Shown in pieces: positions 1-7,152 of a stretch of 64,000 nt of DNA. The notes below the pieces were generated by a model. It was not told where the DNA came from and ran no database searches. It saw nothing but the letters and a program-made list of their open reading frames with translations. The DNA comes from Afifellaceae bacterium (GTDB taxonomy: Bacteria; Pseudomonadota; Alphaproteobacteria; Rhizobiales; Afifellaceae): assembly GCA_028284625.1 (NCBI GenBank), contig JANQRH010000026.1, forward strand, positions 248,001 through 312,000, given 5' to 3'. The translations under genes were made by a program, and so were the position numbers. How positions within the stretch are numbered: position 1 is the stretch's first letter; the number at the start of each line of letters is the position of its first letter.

Positions 1-62
1 CCTTCCTGGTGCGCGTCAAGGAAGCGCTGGAGGACCCGCAGCGGCTGTTGTTGGATCTGTGA
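1..62 (+). CDS. sucB: SucB (2-oxoglutarate dehydrogenase E2), C-terminal end
   Basis: Only the last 19 codons are present, running in from the left edge and ending with TGA at 60-62. They read FLVRVKEALEDPQRLLLDL, the typical end of the dihydrolipoyl succinyltransferase catalytic domain of the 2-oxoglutarate dehydrogenase complex (TCA cycle, cytoplasm). The lpd gene 1.5 kb downstream encodes the E3 subunit of the same complex, which supports the call. The short length limits certainty. Confidence 0.8.
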   Translation, partial: FLVRVKEALEDPQRLLLDL

Positions 63-65
63 TCT

Positions 66-518
66 ATGGTCTTCGTCTGTAGGGCGCTCGCCTTCTTCTT
101 GTTTGTGAGCATTGCCACAGGCCATACCGCACTTGCGGCAAGTCCGCCATTCGCGGTCGTTTGCTCTCAAGTCCTAAAGCAGGAGATCGAATTTCCCGCC
201 CCACCACAGTTCGTTGAAGGTTCGGCCGAAGCGCCCGTGCGCTACCCCTGGACATTCACGCTAACATTCGATGGATCGGAAGCTCGCTGGTTCATATCCT
301 CCGGCGTGCGTCATCTCGAAGTTCTTCACGATAACGGCGTGCTGTTGACGATGATTTGGCGGAGGCCTATCCGCGACGGTGTCTCGGTTCTGGCCTATGA
401 CACATCTTCCGACAGACTGACACACACGGTAGTCACACGCTGGACGCCGGAAGACGCTAGTTCGCCGTCGGAGCCGATCGCGAGTGTTCAACTGTTCCAG
501 TGCCAATCAACCGACTAG
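66..518 (+). CDS. Hypothetical secreted protein
   Basis: The gene encodes 150 residues and starts three bases after the sucB stop, so it is probably co-transcribed. Residues 1-25 look like a Sec signal peptide: a hydrophobic core (ALAFFLFVSIA) followed by ALAA, a plausible cleavage site. The predicted mature protein is about 125 residues with cysteines near positions 33 and 146 that could form one disulfide in the periplasm. I recognise no domain. Its position inside the suc-lpd region says little about function. Confidence 0.6.
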   Translation: MVFVCRALAFFLFVSIATGHTALAASPPFAVVCSQVLKQEIEFPAPPQFVEGSAEAPVRYPWTFTLTFDGSEARWFISSGVRHLEVLHDNGVLLTMIWRRPIRDGVSVLAYDTSSDRLTHTVVTRWTPEDASSPSEPIASVQLFQCQSTD

Positions 519-542
519 AGTGCTCGGGTGGATCGGAGATTG

Positions 543-824
543 ATGTACCATATTGAAACGGCCACACCGCTGGATGCCGGCAATATCCGTCTTCGCTACC
601 GTGACGGCTTCGAAGGTGAAGTCACTGTGGCGCGTCTGATTGAAGCAGGAGGCGTGTTTGCTTTCCTTCACGATGCGTCGCAGTTCGCGAAAGTCCAGAT
701 CGGTGAAGACGGTCGCTGGCTCTATTGGGTCGATCCAGAAGGCGACGAAGTCGACTTATGTGCCGACGCCCTCCGCTACGAGGCCGAACAGCATGCGGTC
801 GACGAACTCGCCGCGGCCGAATAG
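543..824 (+). CDS. DUF2442-like small protein
   Basis: This is a 93-residue soluble protein if it starts at the ATG at 543, which has GGAGA a few bases upstream. An in-frame GTG at 528 would add five residues. The N-terminal half (LRYRDGFEGEVTV, then a -VFAFLHD-FAKVQI- stretch and YWVDPEGDEVDLCADALRYE) resembles DUF2442-type proteins, which are often encoded near toxin-antitoxin genes, but no partner is visible here. The family call is from memory of its pattern and is moderate. The function is unknown. Confidence 0.6.
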   Translation: MYHIETATPLDAGNIRLRYRDGFEGEVTVARLIEAGGVFAFLHDASQFAKVQIGEDGRWLYWVDPEGDEVDLCADALRYEAEQHAVDELAAAE

Positions 825-852
825 CCTTCGCAGAAGCGTTTAGCGGCGGTCC

Positions 853-1467
853 ATGACGCCTGAATTCCTCATCACTGCGCTGATCGTGGTTCTCGTCCCA
901 GGCACCGGCGTGGTCTACACGGTCGCGACCGGTCTGACCGCGGGGCGGCGAGAGAGCGTCGCCGCCGCCTTCGGATGTACGCTCGGCATCGTTCCGGCGA
1001 TTGTCGCGTCGGTCATCGGCCTCTCAGCCATTCTTCACACGAGCGCGCTGGCCTTCCAGGTCCTAAAGTTCTGCGGCGTCGCCTATCTCCTTTATCTGGC
1101 CTGGCAGACGCTTCGCGAATCCGGTCCGCTCCAGGTTGCCGGCGGCGCGCCACGATCGCGGAGCCTCTACGCCATTGCGCGCACTGGCTGCCTGATCAAC
1201 GTCTTGAACCCGAAACTCTCGGTGTTCTTTCTCGCGTTCCTGCCGCAATTCGTCAGCGTCGACGCGGCCTCTCCGATCCCGCAGATGCTGGCGCTCGGCG
1301 CAATCTTCATGGCGATGACGTTTGTCATATTTGTCGGCTATGGCGCATTCGCCGCCTTGATCGGCGAGCGCGTGCTCAAGAGCCCGACAATCCTGTTGTG
1401 GATGCGGCGCACAATTGCCGCCGCCTTTGCCGGGTTCGGATTGCGCTTGGCGTTTGCCGATCGCTGA
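853..1467 (+). CDS. LysE/RhtB-family amino-acid exporter
   Basis: The 204-residue inner-membrane protein has about six hydrophobic segments. The N-terminus has the family layout: PEFLITALIVVLVPGTGVVY followed by a glycine-rich GLTAGRR turn and a second helix with GCTLGI. A central LINVLNPKLSVFFLAFLPQFV segment matches the conserved NPK signature of LysE/RhtB transporters, which export amino acids or derivatives using the proton gradient. Substrate cannot be read from sequence. It lies between the small unknown genes and lpd on the same strand. A second member is at 52433-53047. Confidence 0.85.
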   Translation: MTPEFLITALIVVLVPGTGVVYTVATGLTAGRRESVAAAFGCTLGIVPAIVASVIGLSAILHTSALAFQVLKFCGVAYLLYLAWQTLRESGPLQVAGGAPRSRSLYAIARTGCLINVLNPKLSVFFLAFLPQFVSVDAASPIPQMLALGAIFMAMTFVIFVGYGAFAALIGERVLKSPTILLWMRRTIAAAFAGFGLRLAFADR

Positions 1468-1539
1468 TGGCATTTCAAGGAGCCATAGCCCGCGCGAGTT
1501 CAACGAAGCGCGAAACGCTAAAAGTCGAAAGGCGCCCTC

Positions 1540-2943
1540 ATGCCCAGTTACGATCTCGCAATCATCGGCACCGGTCCGGGCGGCTATGTCTGCGCCATCC
1601 GCGCCGCACAGCTCGGCATGAATGTCGCGGTGGTGGAAAAACGCGCCGCCCATGGCGGCACCTGCCTCAATGTCGGCTGCATTCCCTCAAAGGCGCTGCT
1701 CCATACCTCCGAGATGTTCCATGAGGCAGCGCACGGCTTCGACAAGTTCGGCATCAAGGTGGAGCCCGAGCTCGATCTTCCCGCCATGCTCGCCCACAAG
1801 GACGCCACCGTGAAGGCGAACACGGACGGCGTCGACTATCTCTTCAAGAAGAACAAGATCACAGCCTTTCACGGCACCGGCCGCATTGCCGCGCCAGGCA
1901 AGGTCGAGGTCGCGGCGGAGGACGGCAAGACGGAGACCGTCGAGGCCAAGGCCATCGTGATCGCGACGGGCTCGGAGTCGACGCCGCTGCCCGGCGTGGA
2001 GATCGACGAGAGACGCATTGTCACATCGACCGGCGCGCTGGAGCTTCCAAGCGTGCCGGAGCGGCTCGTCGTGGTCGGCGCCGGCGTGATCGGCCTGGAG
2101 ATGGGCTCCGTGTGGCAGCGGCTTGGCTCCAAGGTGACGGTCGTTGAGTTCCTCGACCGCATCCTCCCCGGCATGGACGGCGACGTGGCTAAGCAGAGCC
2201 AGCGCATCTTTCAGAAGCAGGGCTTTGACTTCCGCCTCGGCTCAAAGGTCACCGGCGTGAGCGAAGAGGGCGGAGCGCTGAAGGTCGCCGTGGCGCCGGC
2301 TTCCGGAGAGGGTGACGGCGAGGTGATCGACGCCGACATCGTGCTCGTCGCGATCGGCCGGCGACCCTACACGGAAGGGCTTGGGCTGGCGGAGATCGGC
2401 GTGGCACTCGACGATCGCGGCCGCGTCAAGACCGACGCGCGTTACCGGACGAATGTCGACGGGATCTACGCCATCGGCGACGCCATCGCCGGGCCGATGC
2501 TCGCCCATAAAGCGGAGGACGAAGGGAGCGCGCTCGCCGAAATTCTGGCCGGCCAAGCAGGGCATGTGAACTACGAGGTCATTCCGAACGTCGTCTACAC
2601 CATGCCGGAAATCGCCTCCGTCGGCCGCGGCGAGGAGGAGCTGAAGGCGGCCGATGTCGCCTACAATGTCGGCAAGTTCCCCTTCACCGCCAATGGCCGC
2701 GCGCGCGCCATGAACCAGACGGACGGCTTCGTAAAGGTGCTGGCTGACAAGACGAGCGACCGTGTGCTCGGCGTGCACATGGTCTGCGCCGGCGCCAGCG
2801 AGATGATACAGGAAGCCGCCGTGCTGATGGAGTTCGGCGGCGCCGCCGAGGATTTGGCGCGCACTTGTCATGCGCACCCGACTATGTCGGAAGCGGTGCG
2901 CGAGGCGGCCATGGCGGCCTGGTTCAAGCCCATCCACATGTAG
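1540..2943 (+). CDS. lpd: Dihydrolipoyl dehydrogenase (E3)
   Basis: The 467-residue flavoprotein reoxidises dihydrolipoyl groups of 2-oxo acid dehydrogenase complexes with NAD+. Visible features, in order, are an FAD-binding GTGPGG at residues 10-15, the redox disulfide C42/C47 in GGTCLNVGCIPSK, an NAD-binding GAGVIGLEMG, the second FAD motif AIGDAIAGPMLAHKAEDEG, and the catalytic HAHPTMSE near residues 444-451 (His446/Glu451). Length is normal. Its place downstream of sucB suggests it serves 2-oxoglutarate dehydrogenase, although three unrelated genes separate them. Confidence 0.97.
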   Translation: MPSYDLAIIGTGPGGYVCAIRAAQLGMNVAVVEKRAAHGGTCLNVGCIPSKALLHTSEMFHEAAHGFDKFGIKVEPELDLPAMLAHKDATVKANTDGVDYLFKKNKITAFHGTGRIAAPGKVEVAAEDGKTETVEAKAIVIATGSESTPLPGVEIDERRIVTSTGALELPSVPERLVVVGAGVIGLEMGSVWQRLGSKVTVVEFLDRILPGMDGDVAKQSQRIFQKQGFDFRLGSKVTGVSEEGGALKVAVAPASGEGDGEVIDADIVLVAIGRRPYTEGLGLAEIGVALDDRGRVKTDARYRTNVDGIYAIGDAIAGPMLAHKAEDEGSALAEILAGQAGHVNYEVIPNVVYTMPEIASVGRGEEELKAADVAYNVGKFPFTANGRARAMNQTDGFVKVLADKTSDRVLGVHMVCAGASEMIQEAAVLMEFGGAAEDLARTCHAHPTMSEAVREAAMAAWFKPIHM

Positions 2944-2946
2944 GTC

Positions 2947-3852
2947 ATGCGGAGCGAAGGCATCGACGAGCTGTATGCCGCGCCCTCCGACCGGGCCGGC
3001 CTCACGCATCTCGCCGGACACCTTCTGCTTCTCGCCGCCACCGCGGCGCTGATCGCGGCGACACGCGGCAGCTTGCTTCTTCCGCTAGCGCTGGTGCTTC
3101 ACGGCATCGTGCTGACGTTCCTGTTTGCGCCGTTGCATGAGGCCCTGCACCGCACCGCGTTCCGCTCTCGTTGGCTGAATGACAGCGTTGCTTTTGTGGC
3201 TGGCTTTCTCCTGCTTCTGCCGCCAAGCTGGTTCCGCGCGTTCCACTTCGCGCATCATCGCCACACGCAGGTGCCGGGCCTCGACCCGGAGCTTGAGGCG
3301 AAAAAAGTCGACACCTGGCGCGACTACCTGATCCATCTGAGCGGCTGGCGCACCTGGACAAGCGCAGTCCGGCTCATTGTGCGTCATGCCTGGGGCAGGG
3401 CAGACGCGCCCTTCGTTCCCGCACAGCTTGAGCCACGGCTGGTGCGCGAGGCGCGGTTCATGCTCGCCGGCTATAGCGCCGTTGCGGTGCTATCGCTGCT
3501 TCTCATGAGCGATGCCGCGCTCATCTACTGGGTCGTGCCGGCCATTCTCGGCCAGCCGTTCCTCCGCGCCTATCTTTTAGCCGAGCATACAGGCCTGCCG
3601 ATGGTGGAGAGCTTTTGGGAGAACACGCGCACCACGCTGACCGGCTGGCCGCTGCGTTTTCTCGCCTGGAACATGCCGTTCCACACCGAGCACCACGCCC
3701 ATCCTGGCGTGCCGTTCCATGCGTTGCCAGAGATGCATCGCCGCGAGCGCGACAGGCTGAAGGTCGTGACGCCGGGCTATGTCGCGTTCCACCGCGACTG
3801 GCAGGAAAGGCTCAGCGCTTCCGATCCGCGATCGTGGTCGGGGATGAGCTAG
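2947..3852 (+). CDS. Membrane fatty acid desaturase family protein
   Basis: The 301-residue protein starts three bases after lpd. It has the three histidine clusters of membrane di-iron desaturases: HEALHR (residues 64-69), HFAHHRH (100-106) and HTEHHAHP (246-253), separated by hydrophobic segments near 22-62, 80-95 and 170-195. This family uses O2 and electrons to desaturate or hydroxylate lipid acyl chains; the actual substrate is unknown. The last codons (from about residue 288) lie in a 29-bp direct repeat also found at the end of the downstream EamA gene, so the native C-terminus may have been altered by a rearrangement. Confidence 0.85.
   Translation: MRSEGIDELYAAPSDRAGLTHLAGHLLLLAATAALIAATRGSLLLPLALVLHGIVLTFLFAPLHEALHRTAFRSRWLNDSVAFVAGFLLLLPPSWFRAFHFAHHRHTQVPGLDPELEAKKVDTWRDYLIHLSGWRTWTSAVRLIVRHAWGRADAPFVPAQLEPRLVREARFMLAGYSAVAVLSLLLMSDAALIYWVVPAILGQPFLRAYLLAEHTGLPMVESFWENTRTTLTGWPLRFLAWNMPFHTEHHAHPGVPFHALPEMHRRERDRLKVVTPGYVAFHRDWQERLSASDPRSWSGMS
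3808..3836. repeat. 29-bp direct repeat, left copy
   Basis: This 29-bp sequence, beginning AGGCTCAGCGCTTCC, is identical to 4209-4237. It lies inside the last codons of the desaturase gene. The two copies are offset by exactly 401 bp and bracket 372 bp that include a small membrane-protein gene. Confidence 0.95.
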
Positions 3853-3943
3853 AGGCGGACCCAACGTGGCTGGGGGTAACGGCCAACGACCTTGGGGTGA
3901 AGATAGACGCGTCACAAGAAATTGGTGCATATCTGGCACCACT

Positions 3944-4192
3944 ATGAAGAATTTTCTTGCCGCCAATGTAGTCAAACTCATTGCCCTGGCGGCGATTGCC
4001 GATTTGATCGCTGTGCTACTAAGGGAGTTCGGGATTGAGTTCTTTGCGCAGCGCGTTGGCACGATAGCCTATGCGCAGAAACTAGCCATGCTGATAAGCG
4101 TCATAAATGCTCTATCAGTTGTGTTGTTCTGGGCTGCCTTTGCGGCCGTGGCTGTGATGGTCAGCTCCCTTTATCAGAGAGGACCGGGTTAG
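3944..4192 (+). CDS. Small two-helix membrane protein of unknown function
   Basis: The predicted protein has 82 residues if it starts at the ATG at 3944. A longer in-frame reading begins at 3866, but its extra N-terminus is hydrophilic and shows no natural start signal. Two hydrophobic segments (about 9-27 and 50-75, the latter VINALSVVLFWAAFAAVAVMV) suggest a small inner-membrane protein with a short loop. I recognise no family. The gene lies entirely between the two copies of the 29-bp direct repeat, so it may have arrived with that segment. It could still be a spurious reading frame. Confidence 0.5.
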   Translation: MKNFLAANVVKLIALAAIADLIAVLLREFGIEFFAQRVGTIAYAQKLAMLISVINALSVVLFWAAFAAVAVMVSSLYQRGPG

Positions 4193-4208
4193 TTGACGAC
4201 TCGGTGAG

Positions 4209-4237
4209 AGGCTCAGCGCTTCCGATCCGCGATCGTG
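4209..4237. repeat. 29-bp direct repeat, right copy
   Basis: It is identical to 3808-3836 and in the same orientation. Here the sequence encodes, on the minus strand, the last residues of the EamA transporter (TIADRKR and the stop). The match ends precisely at both edges: the bases just outside differ. Confidence 0.95.
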
Positions 4238-5193
4238 AACCAGCCGACGCCGGCAAGCACCAGCGCCGCGCCCGCCGCATCGATCAGCCCGAACTGCTCG
4301 TTCAGAATGAACATGGCCAGCACGATCGTGGCGATGGGGCTCATCGTGCCGATTGTGGCATTGGCCTGCGCTGAGATGCGGTGAAGCGCGGTGTTGAGGA
4401 GAAACGACGGCAGCACCGTGGCGGCAATCGCGATCAGGAGCCCGTAATAGAGCACCGTCGGATTGCCCAAGAGCGCGATATTGGCCGTCGGCTGCGTCAG
4501 CGCGAACTGGACGATCGCGACGAGTGACGCAGCACCCATGGCGATGCAGGTGAAGAGCCGCGGCCCCATCTTCGCAATCAGCCCCTTGGCGAGCAGCTGA
4601 TAGAGCGCAAACGCAACCGCTGCGGCGAGTACGAACGCGGCGCCCTTGGCGACATCGCTGCCGAGCGTCGTGAGGCGTGTGGCAAAGATGAGGAGCAGCC
4701 CCGCATAGCTGACGGCAATGCCCAAGACGGCGCGCGCGTGGATCGGCTGCGCGAAGAACAGTGCGCCGAAGATCACGACGAAGGCCGGATAGGTAAACAG
4801 GATCAGCCGCTCGAATTGCGCGGAGATATAGATGAGCCCGAGAAAGTCGGAATAGCTGGCAAACCAATAGCCGAGCACGCCGACCGCACCGGCGCGCCAC
4901 ACCAGACCAAAATCCGGCAGCGTATCGCCTCGTCGCTTGCGGTCGCGCACGGCAAGCAGCCCAATCACGACGTAGATGGGGAGCGCCAGCACCATTCTGA
5001 GCGCGATCAGCGTCTCCGCGTTCAGCCCCTCCGCATAAGCGAGCTTGATGATGATCGCTTTGGAGGAGAACAGGAACGCGCCGCTCGCCGCGCACGCATA
5101 GCCGATCCACAACGCGTCTCGTTTGTCCGCCGCAGGGGCGGGCGAGACAGCAGCGGTTTCACCGGAGAGATCGGCTGGCGGTGGCTTGTTCAT
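4213..5193 (-). CDS. EamA/DMT-family transporter
   Basis: The 326-residue inner-membrane protein has about ten hydrophobic segments arranged as two EamA repeats (about 28-165 and 175-320), the drug/metabolite transporter layout. After a hydrophilic proline/alanine-rich N-terminus, helix 1 reads YACAASGAFLFSSKAIIIKLAY. The second repeat includes SPIATIVLAMFILNEQFG, a typical family signature. Substrate is not predictable. GAAGG lies seven bases before the ATG at 5193. The gene is convergent with the desaturase, and its 3' end lies in the 29-bp repeat. Confidence 0.88.
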   Translation of the reverse strand: MNKPPPADLSGETAAVSPAPAADKRDALWIGYACAASGAFLFSSKAIIIKLAYAEGLNAETLIALRMVLALPIYVVIGLLAVRDRKRRGDTLPDFGLVWRAGAVGVLGYWFASYSDFLGLIYISAQFERLILFTYPAFVVIFGALFFAQPIHARAVLGIAVSYAGLLLIFATRLTTLGSDVAKGAAFVLAAAVAFALYQLLAKGLIAKMGPRLFTCIAMGAASLVAIVQFALTQPTANIALLGNPTVLYYGLLIAIAATVLPSFLLNTALHRISAQANATIGTMSPIATIVLAMFILNEQFGLIDAAGAALVLAGVGWFTIADRKR

Positions 5194-5412
5194 TCGATCG
5201 CCTTCAGGCCGGCGGCTGAGCGATCACGGGTGGGAGAGGACCGGCCGCGTCGCAGACGCGTCCGGCGGGTTGGAATCAGAAACCGCCCCGGACGCGTTCG
5301 GCGCCAAGGATAATGAGCCATTTGCGGAGCGGTTTCGTGTTCATCGCGGAAATCTCATAGCAGCGGGATAGCGGCAGGGCCAGCCGCTGCATGCTATCGA
5401 ACTCACGTAGCA
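5194..5412. other. Spacer upstream of the EamA gene
   Basis: This is the gene-free first part of a 510-bp spacer between two minus-strand genes; the rest holds repeat elements and a terminator listed separately. I see no convincing coding frame in it. It should contain the EamA promoter, but I could not identify clear -35/-10 boxes. Confidence 0.4.
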
Positions 5413-5442
5413 TGTCGTCATTGCCGGGCTTGACCCGGCAAT
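5413..5442. repeat. Short palindromic intergenic repeat (copy 1)
   Basis: Bases 5413-5438 are identical to 40142-40167 (26 bp). The core is an inverted repeat, ATTGCCGGG (5420-5428) and CCCGGCAAT (5434-5442) with a five-base loop. This type of palindrome is common between genes in alphaproteobacteria. The arms could fold as an RNA hairpin on either strand. Confidence 0.8.
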
Positions 5443-5503
5443 CCGTGCCGCACGCAAGTCGCCAGGCAAAGCGGCTCAGGGATGGATGCCTGGCCCTTCT
5501 CAT

Positions 5504-5592
5504 CCCTCATCCTGAGGTGCGTCTTTCGCCCTCCTGAGCTTGTCGAAGGGCGAGGCTCGCTTCGCTCGCACCTCAGGATGAGGGCGAAAGAC
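5504..5592. repeat. Long inverted-repeat intergenic element
   Basis: A perfect 17-bp inverted repeat (5504-5520 and 5568-5584, arm starting CCCTCATCCTGAGG) encloses a segment containing CTCCTGAGCTTGTCGAAGG, a sequence widespread in proteobacterial intergenic repeats. A second, overlapping inverted pair (GTCTTTCGCCCTC at 5521-5533 and its complement at 5580-5592) means alternative cruciforms or hairpins are possible. It carries no coding capacity and is best read as a non-autonomous repeat. Confidence 0.75.
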
Positions 5593-5629
5593 GCCTCGAA
5601 GGACGGGATGAAGGAGCGTGACACACTAC

Positions 5630-5663
5630 AAAAAAGAGAGCGCCGACCCGAAGGCCGGCGCTC
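5630..5663 (-). terminator. Rho-independent terminator of the 80-aa secreted protein gene
   Basis: Read on the minus strand, a GC-rich stem (GAGCGCCG paired with CGGCGCTC, with a CTTCGG-type loop) is followed by TCTTTTTTG. It lies about 40 bases after the stop of the secreted-protein gene at 5704, which is the expected distance. Confidence 0.85.
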
Positions 5664-5703
5664 AGCAACCTGGACTGGTCAGGATGCGATTCAGACAGGA
5701 GAC

Positions 5704-5946
5704 CTACTCGGCAGCGGGCACGCAAGCCATGCTGCCCACCGGGCACTCAGGCGCGGCTGCCGTCTGCACGATCTCTTCGACAATCGGCGGCGCGGTCACA
5801 CCGTCATAGGTGCTCATGGCGACGCTTTCTTTGGGCTTGTCGATGCTTGCGGTGACGTCCTTGTTGTGGAAGCCGCACGCATGCCCGGCCGAGACCAGGA
5901 ACGTGAACGCCGCAGCGGCCGCAAAACCAGTGATGAGCTTCTGCAT
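5704..5946 (-). CDS. Small secreted protein of unknown function
   Basis: The protein has 80 residues, starting at the ATG at 5946 with GAGG six bases upstream. Residues 1-22 (MQKLITGFAAAAAFTFLVSAGHA) form a clear Sec signal peptide with cleavage near GHA. The mature part is about 58 residues, rich in Val, Thr, Ala and Pro, with cysteines in ACGFHNKD and near the C-terminus (PECPVGSMAC). It has its own promoter-sized gap and a strong terminator, so it is probably a stand-alone gene. Similar small signal-peptide proteins occur in rhizobia without known function. Confidence 0.7.
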   Translation of the reverse strand: MQKLITGFAAAAAFTFLVSAGHACGFHNKDVTASIDKPKESVAMSTYDGVTAPPIVEEIVQTAAAPECPVGSMACVPAAE

Positions 5947-6064
5947 GTGGTGCCTCGTTGTCGGAGCGGGGCCGAAGCCCGCACGGGCCAAGGTTAACCC
6001 GCAAGCGCTGCCACCACAAAGCGTGTTCCCTTCAACAACCGGTGATGCGAGCATCTTCAAGGGT

Positions 6065-7012
6065 TTAGGCGCGTGGGTGCGCTTTTCGGTAGACGTCGAG
6101 CAGGCGCTCCGAATCGACTTTTGTATAGATCTGCGTGGTCGACAGGCTGGCGTGGCCGAGGAGCTCCTGAATGGTTCTGAGGTCGCCGCCGCGACCGAGC
6201 AGGTGCGTGGCGAATGAATGACGCAGCGCATGCGGCGTGGCGCTCGGCTCCAGCCCCAGCACGCTGCGTAGACGTTCGGTCGTCTTCTGCACGATCCGCG
6301 GTGACAGCGGCCCTCCGCGCGCCCCTCGAAACAGCGGCTCGTCCGGCTCAAGCGCAAACGGGCAGCTTCCGACATAGGCCTCAATCGCCTGGCGCACCGC
6401 CGGCAGCACCGGGACGACGCGCTCTCGCCCGCCCTTGCCGACGACACGGATGACCTCGGTAGCGCCGGTAGGAGCCGCTTCGGCTGTGAGGCTCAGCGCC
6501 TCGGAGATGCGTAGGCCGCAGCCGTAAAGCAGTATGAGGATCGCCACGTCGCGCGCCGCAATCCACGGCTCCTCAGCCATCGCTTCCGCCGTCTCAATCA
6601 GTGATCGGCTGTCGTCGATGCTAAGCGCCTTGGGCAGGCTTTTCGGTTGCTTCGGCGGGCGCACGCTGGCGAAGGCCGTGGTGGCGGCAAGCCCGCGCTT
6701 CTCTGAGAAGCGGGCAAACGAACGCAGCGCCGCAATCTGCCGGCCAAGCGTGCGCGGCCCCGCGCCATCGCGTCGCCTGTCCGCCATGAAGGCGCGCACA
6801 TCCGCCGGCCTCAGCGCCGAGATGTCGCTGAGCCCCGGCGGTTCGCCGACATGATCGGTGAGGAACCGGAAGAACTGCTCCAGATCGCGGCCATAGGCCT
6901 CAAGCGTCCGCGCCGCGAGCCGGCGCTCGTTGGCGAGGTGCTCCCGCCAGTCCAGCGCCGCTTGGCGCAGCGACGGTCGGGCGGTGATCAGAAGTCGCTC
7001 TGCGCTGTGCAT
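6065..7012 (-). CDS. xerC: Tyrosine recombinase XerC
   Basis: The 315-residue cytoplasmic recombinase works with XerD at the dif site to resolve chromosome dimers. The N-terminal core-binding domain (ALDWREHLANERRLAARTLEAYGRDL) precedes a catalytic domain with all expected motifs: GCGLRISEAL (Arg I), VGKGGRERVVPV (Lys), HALRHSFATHLL (His-X-X-Arg) and LGHASLSTTQIYTKV (His and nucleophilic Tyr). I chose the ATG at 7012 because AGAGG precedes it; an upstream ATG at 7030 has no ribosome site. XerC is favoured over XerD because the second recombinase at 36538 fits XerD better. Confidence 0.92.
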   Translation of the reverse strand: MHSAERLLITARPSLRQAALDWREHLANERRLAARTLEAYGRDLEQFFRFLTDHVGEPPGLSDISALRPADVRAFMADRRRDGAGPRTLGRQIAALRSFARFSEKRGLAATTAFASVRPPKQPKSLPKALSIDDSRSLIETAEAMAEEPWIAARDVAILILLYGCGLRISEALSLTAEAAPTGATEVIRVVGKGGRERVVPVLPAVRQAIEAYVGSCPFALEPDEPLFRGARGGPLSPRIVQKTTERLRSVLGLEPSATPHALRHSFATHLLGRGGDLRTIQELLGHASLSTTQIYTKVDSERLLDVYRKAHPRA

Positions 7013-7152
7013 AATGCCTCTTTCAGACATATCATCAGCGCGTCACGGTTTAGAATTGGTGACGATCAGCAACTGACCGGCGCCTGAGCCGCCAGCTTTT
7101 CCTGCCTTGGCCAATGGTCGAGTGCAGCGCGATGGGAGAGGTGGAGGTTCGA

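Noticed and set aside
3837-4208. An insertion sequence between the 29-bp repeats
   Set aside because: There are no terminal inverted repeats and no transposase motif in the 372 bp, so it is described as a repeat-bounded segment instead.
5704-6447. Extended 247-codon reading of the small secreted protein
   Set aside because: The upstream part overlaps xerC and lacks a start signal; the ATG at 5946 with a signal peptide and ribosome site explains the gene.
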